A stretch of DNA of 47,237 nt, from the NCBI RefSeq assembly GCF_002149015.1, contig NZ_NGFO01000035.1, positions 1 through 47,237 of the forward strand, read 5' to 3'. The notes beneath the pieces were generated by a model. The model had not been told where the DNA came from. It did no database searches and was given only the letters and a program-made list of their open reading frames with translations. Source of the DNA: Gordonia lacunae (lineage in GTDB: Bacteria; Actinomycetota; Actinomycetes; Mycobacteriales; Mycobacteriaceae). How positions within the stretch are numbered: position 1 is the first letter of the stretch; the number at the start of each line of letters is the position of its first letter. Of the stretch, positions 25,341-33,619 are shown piece by piece. Made by a program: the position numbers and the translations under genes.

Positions 25341-25699
25341 CCGACATGACCGCAGAAGGTGGACACGGCGCGGTGCCGACCACCGGCATCCCCGTCGAAC
25401 CCGAACGCGCGCAGGTTCGCGCGGACTGGCCGCTGTACGAGGTCTTCCTCCGGGGCAAGCGCGGACTCAACCACGTCCACGTCGGATCGCTGCACGCGGC
25501 GGACGATGAGATGGCATTGCGACACGCTCGCGACGTGTACACGCGACGCAACGAGGGCGTGAGCATCTGGGTCATCGCGTCCGCCGCGATCGTCGCGTCC
25601 AGTCCCGCCGAGAAGGATCCGTTCTTCGCGCCCAGCGGCGACAAGGTCTACCGGCACCCCACGTTCTACGACATCCCCGACGACGTTCCCCACATGTGA
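25337..25699 (+). CDS. paaB: Phenylacetyl-CoA epoxidase subunit PaaB
   Basis: A 120-residue subunit with the PaaB signature: WPLYEVFLRGKRGLNHVHVG, LHAADDEMALRHARDVYTRR and a C-terminal DKVYRHPTFYDIPDDV. PaaB bridges PaaAC heterodimers and may help electron delivery from PaaE. The N-terminal 30 residues are a variable acidic stretch. The ATG at 25337 overlaps the paaA stop (ATGA). No membrane segment is seen. Confidence 0.95.
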   Translation: MTDMTAEGGHGAVPTTGIPVEPERAQVRADWPLYEVFLRGKRGLNHVHVGSLHAADDEMALRHARDVYTRRNEGVSIWVIASAAIVASSPAEKDPFFAPSGDKVYRHPTFYDIPDDVPHM

Positions 25700-25707
25700 G
25701 GCCGATG

Positions 25708-26625
25708 ATGACCGATCACGACAATGCCTATGAGGGCTTGGTAGACGAGGATTCGCACGGGCAGTGGGCATTCGGCACCAGTTTCGACGACCCGCTGGCC
25801 GGCGTCGACACCACCGTGCCCGATGACGTCGACCTCGCCGCGCTCGCCGCGTACTGCCTGATGCTGGGCGACGATGCCCTCGTGAGTTCGCAGCGCCTGG
25901 CCCAATGGAGCACCCGCGCACCGGAACTCGAGGAAGAGGTGGCACTCGCCAACGTCGGCCTCGACCTTCTCGGGCAGGCCCGGCTCCTGCTCGCCCGTGC
26001 CGCTGCGGCCGACAGCTCGGTGGTTCCGTGGATCTCGGAGACGTCTCCTGTCCCAGCCGAAGACGCCCTGGCGTTCTTCCGCGTCGAGGCGGACTTCCGC
26101 AACGTGCGGTTGGTCGAGTTCGAGAACGGCGATTTCGCGGCGTCCATGGTCCGGCTTCTCGTCTTCGCCACGTTCCGACTGGCTGTCTTCACCCGATTGC
26201 GCGACTCCCGGGACCCGGTACTCGCCGCCGTCGCCGCCAAGGGCGTCAAGGAGCTCACCTATCACCGCGACTACGCCGCACGCTGGGTGGTCACGCTGGG
26301 GTGCGGGACCGCGGAGTCCCGTCGACGTGTGACCACTGCGCTGACGCGGGTGTGGCCGTATGTCGATGAACTGTTCCGGCCCACTACCGAGGAGATCGAA
26401 CTGGCCCATGTGTCGGTGGGTGTCGACCCGCGGACCGTGCGCGAGGAGTTCGACTCCGTAGTGGACCAGGTGTTCCACGCCGCCGAACTCGAGGTGCCGC
26501 GGGTCGGCTCGGTCGGGACCGTCGGCGGCCGTGGCGGCCGGCACGGACTGCACACCGAATCGATGGGACTGCTGCTCGCCGAGATGCAGAGCGTGGCCCG
26601 CGCTCATCCGGAGGGGGTGTGGTGA
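25708..26625 (+). CDS. paaC: Phenylacetyl-CoA epoxidase structural subunit PaaC
   Basis: A 305-residue ferritin-like protein that pairs with PaaA and lacks its catalytic di-iron function. Recognisable segments are LAAYCLMLGDDALVSSQRLA, NVGLDLLGQARLLLARAA, RNVRLVEFENGDFAASMVR and KGVKELTYHRDYAARWVVTL. Three in-frame starts exist: GTG 25696, ATG 25705 and ATG 25708. The last is chosen because GAGG lies 6 nt before it. It is slightly longer than E. coli PaaC because of an acidic N-terminal extension. The stop overlaps the paaD GTG. Confidence 0.95.
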   Translation: MTDHDNAYEGLVDEDSHGQWAFGTSFDDPLAGVDTTVPDDVDLAALAAYCLMLGDDALVSSQRLAQWSTRAPELEEEVALANVGLDLLGQARLLLARAAAADSSVVPWISETSPVPAEDALAFFRVEADFRNVRLVEFENGDFAASMVRLLVFATFRLAVFTRLRDSRDPVLAAVAAKGVKELTYHRDYAARWVVTLGCGTAESRRRVTTALTRVWPYVDELFRPTTEEIELAHVSVGVDPRTVREEFDSVVDQVFHAAELEVPRVGSVGTVGGRGGRHGLHTESMGLLLAEMQSVARAHPEGVW

Positions 26626-27140
26626 CCATGGCGACGCCGACCCGAAGCAACGCCGCCCGCGAACTCGTCGCGTCGGTGACCGACCCGGAGATGCCGATGC
26701 TCACGCTCGCCGATCTCGGCGTACTGCGTGACATCCAGGTCGACGACCGCGGCGGAGTGACCGTGACCATCACACCCACCTACTCGGGATGCCCGGCCAT
26801 CGCGACGATGCGCGACGACATCGAGCACACGCTGACACGACATGGGTACGACTCGGTAGAGGTGCGGACGCAGCTGGACCCGGCGTGGTCCACCGACTGG
26901 ATCACCGACGAGGGACTCCGCAAACTGGCCGAAAGCGGATACTCGACCCCCGGACCGGCATCGCCCGCCGTGCCCGGTCCCGTTCCGCTGACGCTCATCC
27001 CCCGCCCGAGGTCGTTGACCTGCCCCCGCTGTGGTTCGGGCGCAACACAGTTGGTTTCGGAGTTCGGCGCGACGCTCTGCAAGGCGCACTACCGCTGCCT
27101 GAGCTGCTCGGAGCCGTTCGACCATGTGAAGGAGATCTGA
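26622..27140 (+). CDS. paaD: Phenylacetate degradation protein PaaD (Fe-S assembly/DUF59 type)
   Basis: A 172-residue protein. The N-terminal DUF59/MIP18-like domain has VTDPEMPMLTLADLGVLRDI and VTITPTYSGCPAIATM, where the Cys is the conserved one. The C-terminal zinc ribbon is LTCPRCGSGATQLVSEFG followed by CKAHYRCLSCSEPFDHVKE, typical of PaaD. It is needed for epoxidase activity in vivo, probably for cluster assembly or maturation. The GTG at 26622 overlaps the paaC stop with GGAGG 7 nt upstream. ATG 26628 is possible. paaE starts 6 bp after its stop. Confidence 0.93.
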   Translation: MTMATPTRSNAARELVASVTDPEMPMLTLADLGVLRDIQVDDRGGVTVTITPTYSGCPAIATMRDDIEHTLTRHGYDSVEVRTQLDPAWSTDWITDEGLRKLAESGYSTPGPASPAVPGPVPLTLIPRPRSLTCPRCGSGATQLVSEFGATLCKAHYRCLSCSEPFDHVKEI

Positions 27141-27146
27141 ACAGCG

Positions 27147-28265
27147 ATGACCACAGCCCAGTCCGACACTCGTCCCACCGTCGATCCGCAGGCGGCGGTG
27201 TCCCTGCGCAACCGTCCCTTCCACACCCTCCGGGTCGCCGATGTCGAGGCTCTCTGCGACGATGCGGTCGCCGTCCGGTTCGACGTGCCCGACGACCTCG
27301 CCGAGAGCTTCACCTTTCGACCGGGGCAGTCACTCATGCTGCGTCGCAACGTCGATGGCGTCGAGCATCGCCGTTCGTACTCGATCTGCGCTCCGGCGGG
27401 CGCAGCGCCCCGCGTCGGGGTCCGGGAGGTCGCCGACGGCCTCTTCTCGACCTGGCTGGTCCACGACGTGCGCCCCGGCGACCAGATCGACGTACAGACC
27501 CCGGCCGGTACTTTCGCCGCGGACCCCGATGCCGGGGGGAGGCACGTGCTCATCGCCGCGGGATCCGGGATCACTCCGATGCTCTCCATCGCGGCCTCGG
27601 TACTGGCCCACCCGGACACCGAAGTCGTTCTGCTGTATGGCAACAAGCGGACCCGGTCGGTGATGTTCGCCGAGGAGATCGCCGACCTCAAGGACCGATA
27701 CGGCGCGCGGTTCGACGTGATCCACGTGTTGTCGCGGGAGCCGCGAGAGGTGCAGCTGTTCTCCGGGCGACTCGATGCCGACCGATTGCGCGACATCTTC
27801 GCCGCGGTGGTCCCGGTTCCCGACATCGACCACTTCTGGCTGTGCGGTCCTTTCGGAATGGTCACCGACGCACAGACCGTGCTCGCCGAACGCGGCGTCC
27901 CGGCCGAGCGGATTCACCACGAGCTGTTCTATGTCGATGACGGCCCGCCGCCGGACAAGAAGCAGCGCGAGCCCGGCATCGAGGGCCCGAGCAGCGAGGT
28001 CACCATCGTGCTCGACGGTCGATCGGTCACCGGCACTCTGCCGCAGGACGAGTCGATCCTCGATGCGGCCGAACAACTGCGGTCCGACCTGCCGTTCGCA
28101 TGTAAGGGCGGGGTGTGCGGAACCTGCCGAGCCAAGATCACCAGCGGAGACGCGGACATGCGGCGCAACTATGCGCTCGAAGAGTCCGAGGTGGCCGACG
28201 GTTTCGTCCTCACCTGCCAGACCTTCCCCCTCGGTGACGCCGTCACCGTGGACTTCGACGCCTGA
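27147..28265 (+). CDS. paaE: Phenylacetyl-CoA epoxidase reductase PaaE
   Basis: A 372-residue reductase that moves electrons from NADPH through FAD and a 2Fe-2S cluster to PaaA. The flavin domain has GVEHRRSYSICAPAG (RxYS motif). The nucleotide domain has VLIAAGSGITPMLSIAASVL and FWLCGPFGMVTDAQ. The C-terminal plant-type ferredoxin domain has CKGGVCGTCRAK and a last Cys in FVLTCQTFP. The order FNR then ferredoxin is the PaaE arrangement. AAGGAGA lies 11 nt before the ATG, a longer spacing than usual. Confidence 0.96.
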   Translation: MTTAQSDTRPTVDPQAAVSLRNRPFHTLRVADVEALCDDAVAVRFDVPDDLAESFTFRPGQSLMLRRNVDGVEHRRSYSICAPAGAAPRVGVREVADGLFSTWLVHDVRPGDQIDVQTPAGTFAADPDAGGRHVLIAAGSGITPMLSIAASVLAHPDTEVVLLYGNKRTRSVMFAEEIADLKDRYGARFDVIHVLSREPREVQLFSGRLDADRLRDIFAAVVPVPDIDHFWLCGPFGMVTDAQTVLAERGVPAERIHHELFYVDDGPPPDKKQREPGIEGPSSEVTIVLDGRSVTGTLPQDESILDAAEQLRSDLPFACKGGVCGTCRAKITSGDADMRRNYALEESEVADGFVLTCQTFPLGDAVTVDFDA

Positions 28266-28301
28266 CGGCACACCACCAGCCCACGATCACCGGAGTACGA
28301 C

Positions 28302-29618
28302 ATGACCAGCACCCTGCCCCGCCCGGCCGCCGACGGAGCCGAGAAGAATCTCGAATACGCCTCGCGCGACGAGATAGCCGCCACCCAGCTCTCGCGGCTG
28401 CAGTGGTCACTGCGTCACGCCTACGAGAACGTGCCGCATTACCGGAAAGCCTTCGATGAGCGTGGCGTGCACCCGGAGGACCTGCAGTCCCTGGGCGACA
28501 TCAAACTCTTTCCGTTCACCGCGAAAGCCGATCTGCGCGAGAACTACCCGTTCGGGATGCTCGCCGTGCCGCAGGACCAGGTCTCGCGTGTCCACGCGTC
28601 GTCGGGCACCACGGGCCGGCCGACTGTGGTCGGGTACACCGCGAACGATGTCAGCAACTGGGCCGATCTCGTCGCGCGGAGCCTGAGCGCCGCCGGCGTC
28701 CGTCGCGGTGACAAGGTGCACGTGGCCTACGGTTATGGGTTGTTCACCGGTGGTCTGGGTGCACACTACGGCGCGGAACGCCTGGGCGCCACGGTGATCC
28801 CGATGTCGGGCGGGATGACCGAGCGGCAGATTCAGCTGATCCAGGACTTCCGCCCCGACGCGATCATGGTCACCCCGTCGTACATGCTCACCATCGTCGA
28901 CGCGATGCTGACAGCCGGGATCGACCCGGCGCAGACCTCGTTGCGCACCGGCGTGTTCGGGGCCGAACCCTGGACCGAGCAAATGCGCACCGAACTCGAG
29001 GTCCAACTCGGAATGGACGCGGTCGACATCTACGGCCTGTCGGAGGTGATGGGCCCCGGCGTGGCAATGGAATGTGTGGAGGCCAAGGACGGCCTGCACA
29101 TCTGGGAGGACCATTTCTACCCGGAGGTCATCGATCCGATGACCGGTGAGGTGCTGCCCGACGGGGAAGAGGGCGAGTTGGTCTTCACCTCGCTGACGAA
29201 AGAAGCGATGCCGATCGTCCGCTACCGGACTCGCGATCTGACCCGCCTGCTGCCCGGCACCGCGCGCTCGATGCGGCGCATGCAGAAGATCACCGGCCGT
29301 ACCGACGACATGATCATCCTGCGAGGGGTCAACCTGTTCCCGACCCAGATCGAGGAACTGATCCTCTCGGTGCCGGCCCTTGCGCCACAGTTCCAGTGCG
29401 TTCTCGAACGGCCCGGCCGTATGGACCAGATGACGGTCAAGGTGGAGTACCGTCACGACGTACCGGCCGAACATCGGGGCGCCGCGGCCGTCCAACTGCA
29501 GAAGTTGATCAAGAACCGTATCGGGGTCACCGTCACGGTCGACGCCGTGGAGCCGGCTGCACTGTTCCGCTCGGTCGGCAAGGCCAAGCGGCTGGTCGAC
29601 AACCGTCCGAAGGACTGA
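28302..29618 (+). CDS. paaK: Phenylacetate-CoA ligase
   Basis: This 438-residue adenylating enzyme converts phenylacetate, ATP and CoA to phenylacetyl-CoA, the first committed step. The P-loop is HASSGTTGRPTVVGYT. AEPWTEQMRTELE and DIYGLSEVMGPGVAMEC match the aryl-CoA ligase family, and GRTDDMIILRGVNLFPTQIE marks the C-terminal domain. The length is standard for PaaK. The ATG at 28302 follows CCGGAG. It ends the paaABCDEK series 36 bp after paaE. An AraC regulator starts 32 bp after its stop. Confidence 0.96.
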   Translation: MTSTLPRPAADGAEKNLEYASRDEIAATQLSRLQWSLRHAYENVPHYRKAFDERGVHPEDLQSLGDIKLFPFTAKADLRENYPFGMLAVPQDQVSRVHASSGTTGRPTVVGYTANDVSNWADLVARSLSAAGVRRGDKVHVAYGYGLFTGGLGAHYGAERLGATVIPMSGGMTERQIQLIQDFRPDAIMVTPSYMLTIVDAMLTAGIDPAQTSLRTGVFGAEPWTEQMRTELEVQLGMDAVDIYGLSEVMGPGVAMECVEAKDGLHIWEDHFYPEVIDPMTGEVLPDGEEGELVFTSLTKEAMPIVRYRTRDLTRLLPGTARSMRRMQKITGRTDDMIILRGVNLFPTQIEELILSVPALAPQFQCVLERPGRMDQMTVKVEYRHDVPAEHRGAAAVQLQKLIKNRIGVTVTVDAVEPAALFRSVGKAKRLVDNRPKD

Positions 29619-29650
29619 GCGCCCGAAGGTCTGATCTCCGAGGAGCCGAG

Positions 29651-30619
29651 ATGCCCGAGCCGGAACCCATGTCCAGCGGACCGTCGAGCGTGAGTAGTGT
29701 CGGCTTCGACGCCTGGCGCGAGGCCATTTCGAGTGCATTCGTCCCGCTCATCGCCTCGCCGGAGAGTCCGGTGGCGTCCTTTCGCGGCGCTCTCGACTCG
29801 ACCACGCTCGGTGACGTCCAGCTCTCGGAGGTCATCGGCGACCGGTCTCGCGTGCGGCGCTCCCCGGCGATGATCCGCAGCGCTGACCCCGGTGTCGTCA
29901 AGGTCGGTCTGCAGCTGAGCGGGCACAGCACCGTGCATCAGGACGGACGCTGTGCCGTGCTGACACCGGGCGACCTCGCGGTGTACGACACGAGCGTCGA
30001 GTACGACCTGGACCTCGCCGACTCCTTCGACATGCTCGTCGCCGTGGTGCCACGGGCCGCTCTGCGCGTCGCCGACCGCGAACTCACGGATGCGACCGCT
30101 CGCACCATCGGGACCGCCGCTGGTGTCGGATCGTTGTTACGGCCCCTCATGCTGTCCTTGCGTGCCGGTGCAGCAGGGGCGGGCAGCGGTGTCGCCGCCT
30201 CACTCGTCGAGGATGCCGTCGCCGACCTGGTGAGTGCGCTCATCCGATCCTCGGCACCGATCCAGGCGCTGGGTGCGGGGGAGACCATCCTGCTCAGCGC
30301 GCGCACCTTCATCGAGGCCAATCTCGACGACCCGGGACTGTCGCCGGCCGTGGTGGCCGCTCACCATCACGTCAGCGTCCGGTACCTGCAGAAACTCTTC
30401 GCCTACGACGGATTGTCGGTGGCGACGTTCATCCGGCAGCGGCGGCTCGACCGATGTCGGCGTGACCTCGCCGACCCCGCGCAGCGCCATCGCAGCATCG
30501 GCGCCGTGTCAGCATCGCACGGGCTCGTCGACGCCTCGCATTTCTCACGTCTGTTCCGGCAGACCTATGGCTTGTCGCCGCGGCAGTTCCGGGAGGTCAA
30601 CGGTCTCGCCGACGTGTGA
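29651..30619 (+). CDS. AraC-family regulator (FeaR-like layout)
   Basis: A 322-residue activator-type protein. Residues 1 to about 190 form an AraC-binding-2-like domain (HQDGRCAVLTPGDLAVYDTS). The C-terminus has two HTHs: PAVVAAHHHVSVRYLQKLF and RSIGAVSASHGLVDASHFSR, then the family end FRQTYGLSPRQFRE. The ATG at 29651 has AGGAG 5 nt upstream. The open frame runs upstream inside paaK but is antisense-free only from here. It lies directly after paaK and faces the alcohol and aldehyde dehydrogenase genes. By analogy with FeaR/FeaB it may control the aldehyde dehydrogenase. A related regulator fragment is at 13714. Confidence 0.88.
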   Translation: MPEPEPMSSGPSSVSSVGFDAWREAISSAFVPLIASPESPVASFRGALDSTTLGDVQLSEVIGDRSRVRRSPAMIRSADPGVVKVGLQLSGHSTVHQDGRCAVLTPGDLAVYDTSVEYDLDLADSFDMLVAVVPRAALRVADRELTDATARTIGTAAGVGSLLRPLMLSLRAGAAGAGSGVAASLVEDAVADLVSALIRSSAPIQALGAGETILLSARTFIEANLDDPGLSPAVVAAHHHVSVRYLQKLFAYDGLSVATFIRQRRLDRCRRDLADPAQRHRSIGAVSASHGLVDASHFSRLFRQTYGLSPRQFREVNGLADV

Positions 30620-30635
30620 GTGCCCGACCGAGACG

Positions 30636-30672
30636 GCTCCCGGTGTGCCCGCTGGGCGGGCACACCGGGAGC
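30636..30672. terminator. Bidirectional hairpin terminator
   Basis: A perfect 17-bp stem, GCTCCCGGTGTGCCCGC (30636-30652) with 30656-30672, and a TGG loop lie between the convergent stops of the AraC gene (30619) and the alcohol dehydrogenase gene (30686). Confidence 0.82.
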
Positions 30673-30685
30673 GTCGTCGACGACT

Positions 30686-31798
30686 TCAGTAACGGATCAG
30701 GCCGCGCACGTTCTCGGCACGGCGCATGGCCGCGTACCCGTCGTTGACCTGATCAAGGGTGTACTCGGTGGTGATCATCTCGTCGAGCTTGAGATGACCC
30801 TCCATGTACAGCCTCAGCAGGTGGGGGATGTCGAAACGGATGTTGGCGTTGCCGAACCACGCTCCCGTGAGAGTCTTGCGCATGGCGGTCAGATCGAAAA
30901 GGCTCAGGCTGACATCGGTCTGAGCGAGGTCCCCGACCGAGACCTGGACGCACACACCGCCTTTGGCTACCAGGCTCATCGCGGGGGCGATGAGTGCACC
31001 GTCGGCGACGTCGACGGTGATGAGCACCTTGTCGGCAAGCTGGCCCCAAGTGATCTCCTGTAGAAGCTCCAGCGCCTCGTCGATGGTGGCCACCGCGTGC
31101 GTGGCGCCGAAGACCTTGGCCTGGTTGCGCTTGAATTGTGACGGGTCCACCAGCACGACGTGCCGTGCGCCGGCGAGCGTAGCGCCCTGCACGGCGCCGC
31201 AACCGACGCCACCCATGCCGAGTACGACGACGGTTTCGCCGGCTGACACGTTGGCCGCGTACACCGCCGAGCCCCAACCCGTGGTGACGCCGCAGCCGAC
31301 GAGAGCGGCCTTGTCGAGGGGAATGTCCTTGGTGAGCTTGACGCACGACGCCTCGTTGACGACAGTCACGGGCGCGAAGGTGCCCAGCAGGCACATCAGG
31401 CCGGCGTCTTTGCCGTTCACGTGATGCCGCGCCGTGCCGTCCGAGAGCTGAACACCGGCCAGCAGATGCGCGCCGAGATCGCAGATGCTCGACTTGCCGG
31501 TCGCGCAGGACGGACAACGGCCGCACGCCGGGATGAACCCCAGGGCGACGTGATCGCCGACCTCGACGGTGGTCACTCCCGGCCCGACGTCGGTGACGAC
31601 CCCCGCCCCCTCGTGTCCGCCGATATAGGGATACATGCCCACCGGCACGCTCCCGTCACGTACGTGCTCGTCGGAGTGGCACATCCCCGACGCGGCGAGC
31701 TCGATCTTGACCTCACCGTACTTCGGTGCATCGAGCTCGAGTTCCTCGATCTGCCAGTCCTGTCCGGGCTCCCAGAGCACCGCAGCCTGAGTCTTCAT
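30686..31798 (-). CDS. NDMA-dependent-type zinc alcohol dehydrogenase
   Basis: A 370-residue medium-chain dehydrogenase. The catalytic zinc site uses the Cys in SGMCHSDEHV and GGHEGAGVV. The structural zinc has CGRCPSCATGKSSIC. The middle stretch GKDAGLMCLLGTFAPVTVV followed by NEASCVKL is characteristic of the Rxyl_3153-type NDMA-dependent subfamily. These enzymes hold NAD tightly and depend in vivo on mycofactocin as the electron carrier. The ATG at 31798 lies 28 bp after the aldehyde dehydrogenase stop on the same strand. Alcohol-to-aldehyde oxidation followed by the neighbouring dehydrogenase is the simplest reading. The substrate, possibly an aryl alcohol, is inferred. Confidence 0.9.
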   Translation of the reverse strand: MKTQAAVLWEPGQDWQIEELELDAPKYGEVKIELAASGMCHSDEHVRDGSVPVGMYPYIGGHEGAGVVTDVGPGVTTVEVGDHVALGFIPACGRCPSCATGKSSICDLGAHLLAGVQLSDGTARHHVNGKDAGLMCLLGTFAPVTVVNEASCVKLTKDIPLDKAALVGCGVTTGWGSAVYAANVSAGETVVVLGMGGVGCGAVQGATLAGARHVVLVDPSQFKRNQAKVFGATHAVATIDEALELLQEITWGQLADKVLITVDVADGALIAPAMSLVAKGGVCVQVSVGDLAQTDVSLSLFDLTAMRKTLTGAWFGNANIRFDIPHLLRLYMEGHLKLDEMITTEYTLDQVNDGYAAMRRAENVRGLIRY

Positions 31799-31826
31799 AT
31801 CTAGTCCTCTCGTGTTCCTGCCATCG

Positions 31827-33314
31827 TCAGAGGACGACGGTGATGACCTTTTCTTCGGTGTTGGCGTCGATCCCGGCCTGGCCGAGCTCGCGTCCGATAC
31901 CGCTTGCCTTCATGCCGCCCCATGGCAGCGCCGGGTCGATGGCCGCCCAGCCGTTGACCCACACCGCTCCGGCACGGACCTTGCCCGCGAGAGTGTGTGC
32001 GTAGGAGATGTCCCGAGTCCAGATGCTCGCTGCGAGACCGTATTCGGTGTCGTTGGCGATGGCGAGGGCTTCGTCGATGTCGTCGAACGGGATGACGGTG
32101 CCGACCGGGCCGAAGATCTCCTCGCGGGCGATGGTCATGTCATTGCTGGCATCGGCGAAGATGGTGGGCCGCACGAAGAATCCGTCACCGTCGATCGGTT
32201 CGCCACCCGCGACCACTCGTGCACCTTCGCGCTTGCCGGCTTCGATGTAGCTCATGACGGAGTCGCGTTGCCTGGCACTGACGAGCGCACCCATTGTCGT
32301 CGACTCTGCGAGCGGGTCGCCGAGCACCTGTGCGTTCGCCGCGGCGGCGAGGCCTTCGACCACCTGGTCGTACAGCGAGCGATGAACCAGCACACGGGTT
32401 CCCGCAGCGCAGACTTCACCCTGGTTGAAGAACAGCCCCATGGCGGTGCCGTTGATGGCGGCGTCGACGTCGGCGTCGGCGAGGATGATCTGGGGCGATT
32501 TGCCGCCGAGTTCGAGGGTGACGCGGGTGAAGTTCTCCGCGGCGGTCCGTCCGATGATGCGGCCGACTAGTGGGCTGCCGGTGAAACTGATCTTGTCGAC
32601 ACCCGGGTGTTTGGTCAGTGCGTCGCCGGCGACCTGCCCGAGTCCGGGCACGATGTTGACGACGCCGTCGGGTACTCCGGCCTCGGACAACAGTCGTCCC
32701 AGGTGCAGGATCGAGAGCGGGGCGTCCTCCGGTGGTTTGACCACCAGCGTGTTGCCGGCCGCCAGCGCCGGGGCCAGCTTCCACGCGGCGATCATCAGGG
32801 GGGTGTTCCACGGGACGATCGCACCGATGACGCCGACCGGTTCGCGCACCGTGTAGGACAGTGTCGGCTGTCCGAAATATCCGGCGGTGGGGATGGTCTG
32901 CCCGGTGATCTTGTCGGCCCAGCCCGCAAAGTGCCGGAATGTCGCTGCCGCATTGGGGATGTCGAGCATGCTGGGCTGTCCGACCGGTTTGCCGATGTCG
33001 AGGGCCTCCAGCCGGGCGAGGGTGTCGCTGTCGCGTTCGATGAGTTCGGCGACTCGGTTGAGGACCTGGCCACGGATGGTGCCGGGGGTGGCCCCCCAGT
33101 CGCCGTCGAGTTGCGCCCGGGCCGCCCGAACGGCGTCATCGACATCGGCCGCAGTCGCGGCGGCGACCCTGGCCAGCAGTTGCCCGGTCGCCGGGTGCAG
33201 GTCATCGAACGTTTCCCCGTCTTGGGCGGGGCGCCACTGCCCGTCGATGAGGAGTTCGGTGGCCGTGCTTTCGGGAAGAGTGGTGTGCCCCGGGGAATCC
33301 TGCAAAGTGGTCAT
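31827..33314 (-). CDS. NAD(P)-dependent aldehyde dehydrogenase (phenylacetaldehyde dehydrogenase-like)
   Basis: A 495-residue aldehyde dehydrogenase. GAIVPWNTPLMIAAWKLAPA and ISFTGSPLVGRIIG form the cofactor site. The general base is in TLELGGKSPQIIL and the nucleophilic Cys in FNQGEVCAAGTRVL. The C-terminal VWVNGWAAIDPALPWGGMKA is typical of betaine/phenylacetaldehyde-type enzymes. It is first of a two-gene minus-strand unit with the alcohol dehydrogenase. Beside the paa catabolon, conversion of phenylacetaldehyde to phenylacetate is attractive but not proven. An interrupted palindrome lies 131 bp upstream. Confidence 0.92.
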   Translation of the reverse strand: MTTLQDSPGHTTLPESTATELLIDGQWRPAQDGETFDDLHPATGQLLARVAAATAADVDDAVRAARAQLDGDWGATPGTIRGQVLNRVAELIERDSDTLARLEALDIGKPVGQPSMLDIPNAAATFRHFAGWADKITGQTIPTAGYFGQPTLSYTVREPVGVIGAIVPWNTPLMIAAWKLAPALAAGNTLVVKPPEDAPLSILHLGRLLSEAGVPDGVVNIVPGLGQVAGDALTKHPGVDKISFTGSPLVGRIIGRTAAENFTRVTLELGGKSPQIILADADVDAAINGTAMGLFFNQGEVCAAGTRVLVHRSLYDQVVEGLAAAANAQVLGDPLAESTTMGALVSARQRDSVMSYIEAGKREGARVVAGGEPIDGDGFFVRPTIFADASNDMTIAREEIFGPVGTVIPFDDIDEALAIANDTEYGLAASIWTRDISYAHTLAGKVRAGAVWVNGWAAIDPALPWGGMKASGIGRELGQAGIDANTEEKVITVVL

Positions 33315-33444
33315 CTCAAACCTTTCGTTCGATGCGGTGATGTCGATCGCCGAGTAGCACCGACGAGGGGTGTTGGCCGGAAGCCACGTTTCCCGGAGTG
33401 TGTTTCCGGTCGTGATGGCTTTTCGACGTGCTGTGGACCACTTT

Positions 33445-33473
33445 TGTGCATCGCGTTCGGAGTGTCTTGCACA
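33445..33473. promoter_or_regulatory. Interrupted palindrome upstream of aldehyde dehydrogenase
   Basis: TGTGCA (33445-33450) and TGCACA (33468-33473) are inverted repeats 17 nt apart, 131 bp before the aldehyde dehydrogenase ATG. This is the only structured element noticed in the 305-bp gap 33315-33619. It could be an activator site for the AraC regulator, though such sites are more often direct repeats. Confidence 0.4.
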
Positions 33474-33619
33474 TTTGCGAACGGCAACTAGTCAAGGTGC
33501 GAACCAGGTCTGGCATCAACCCGGCACGACGATGAGCGTCCCTTAGGGCCGCACCGTTCCCAGCAATCGTCCAGGTTTCTCCCAGGGAGGGAGCAGTCCG
33601 CGTCTATGCCTTTCGTCGT

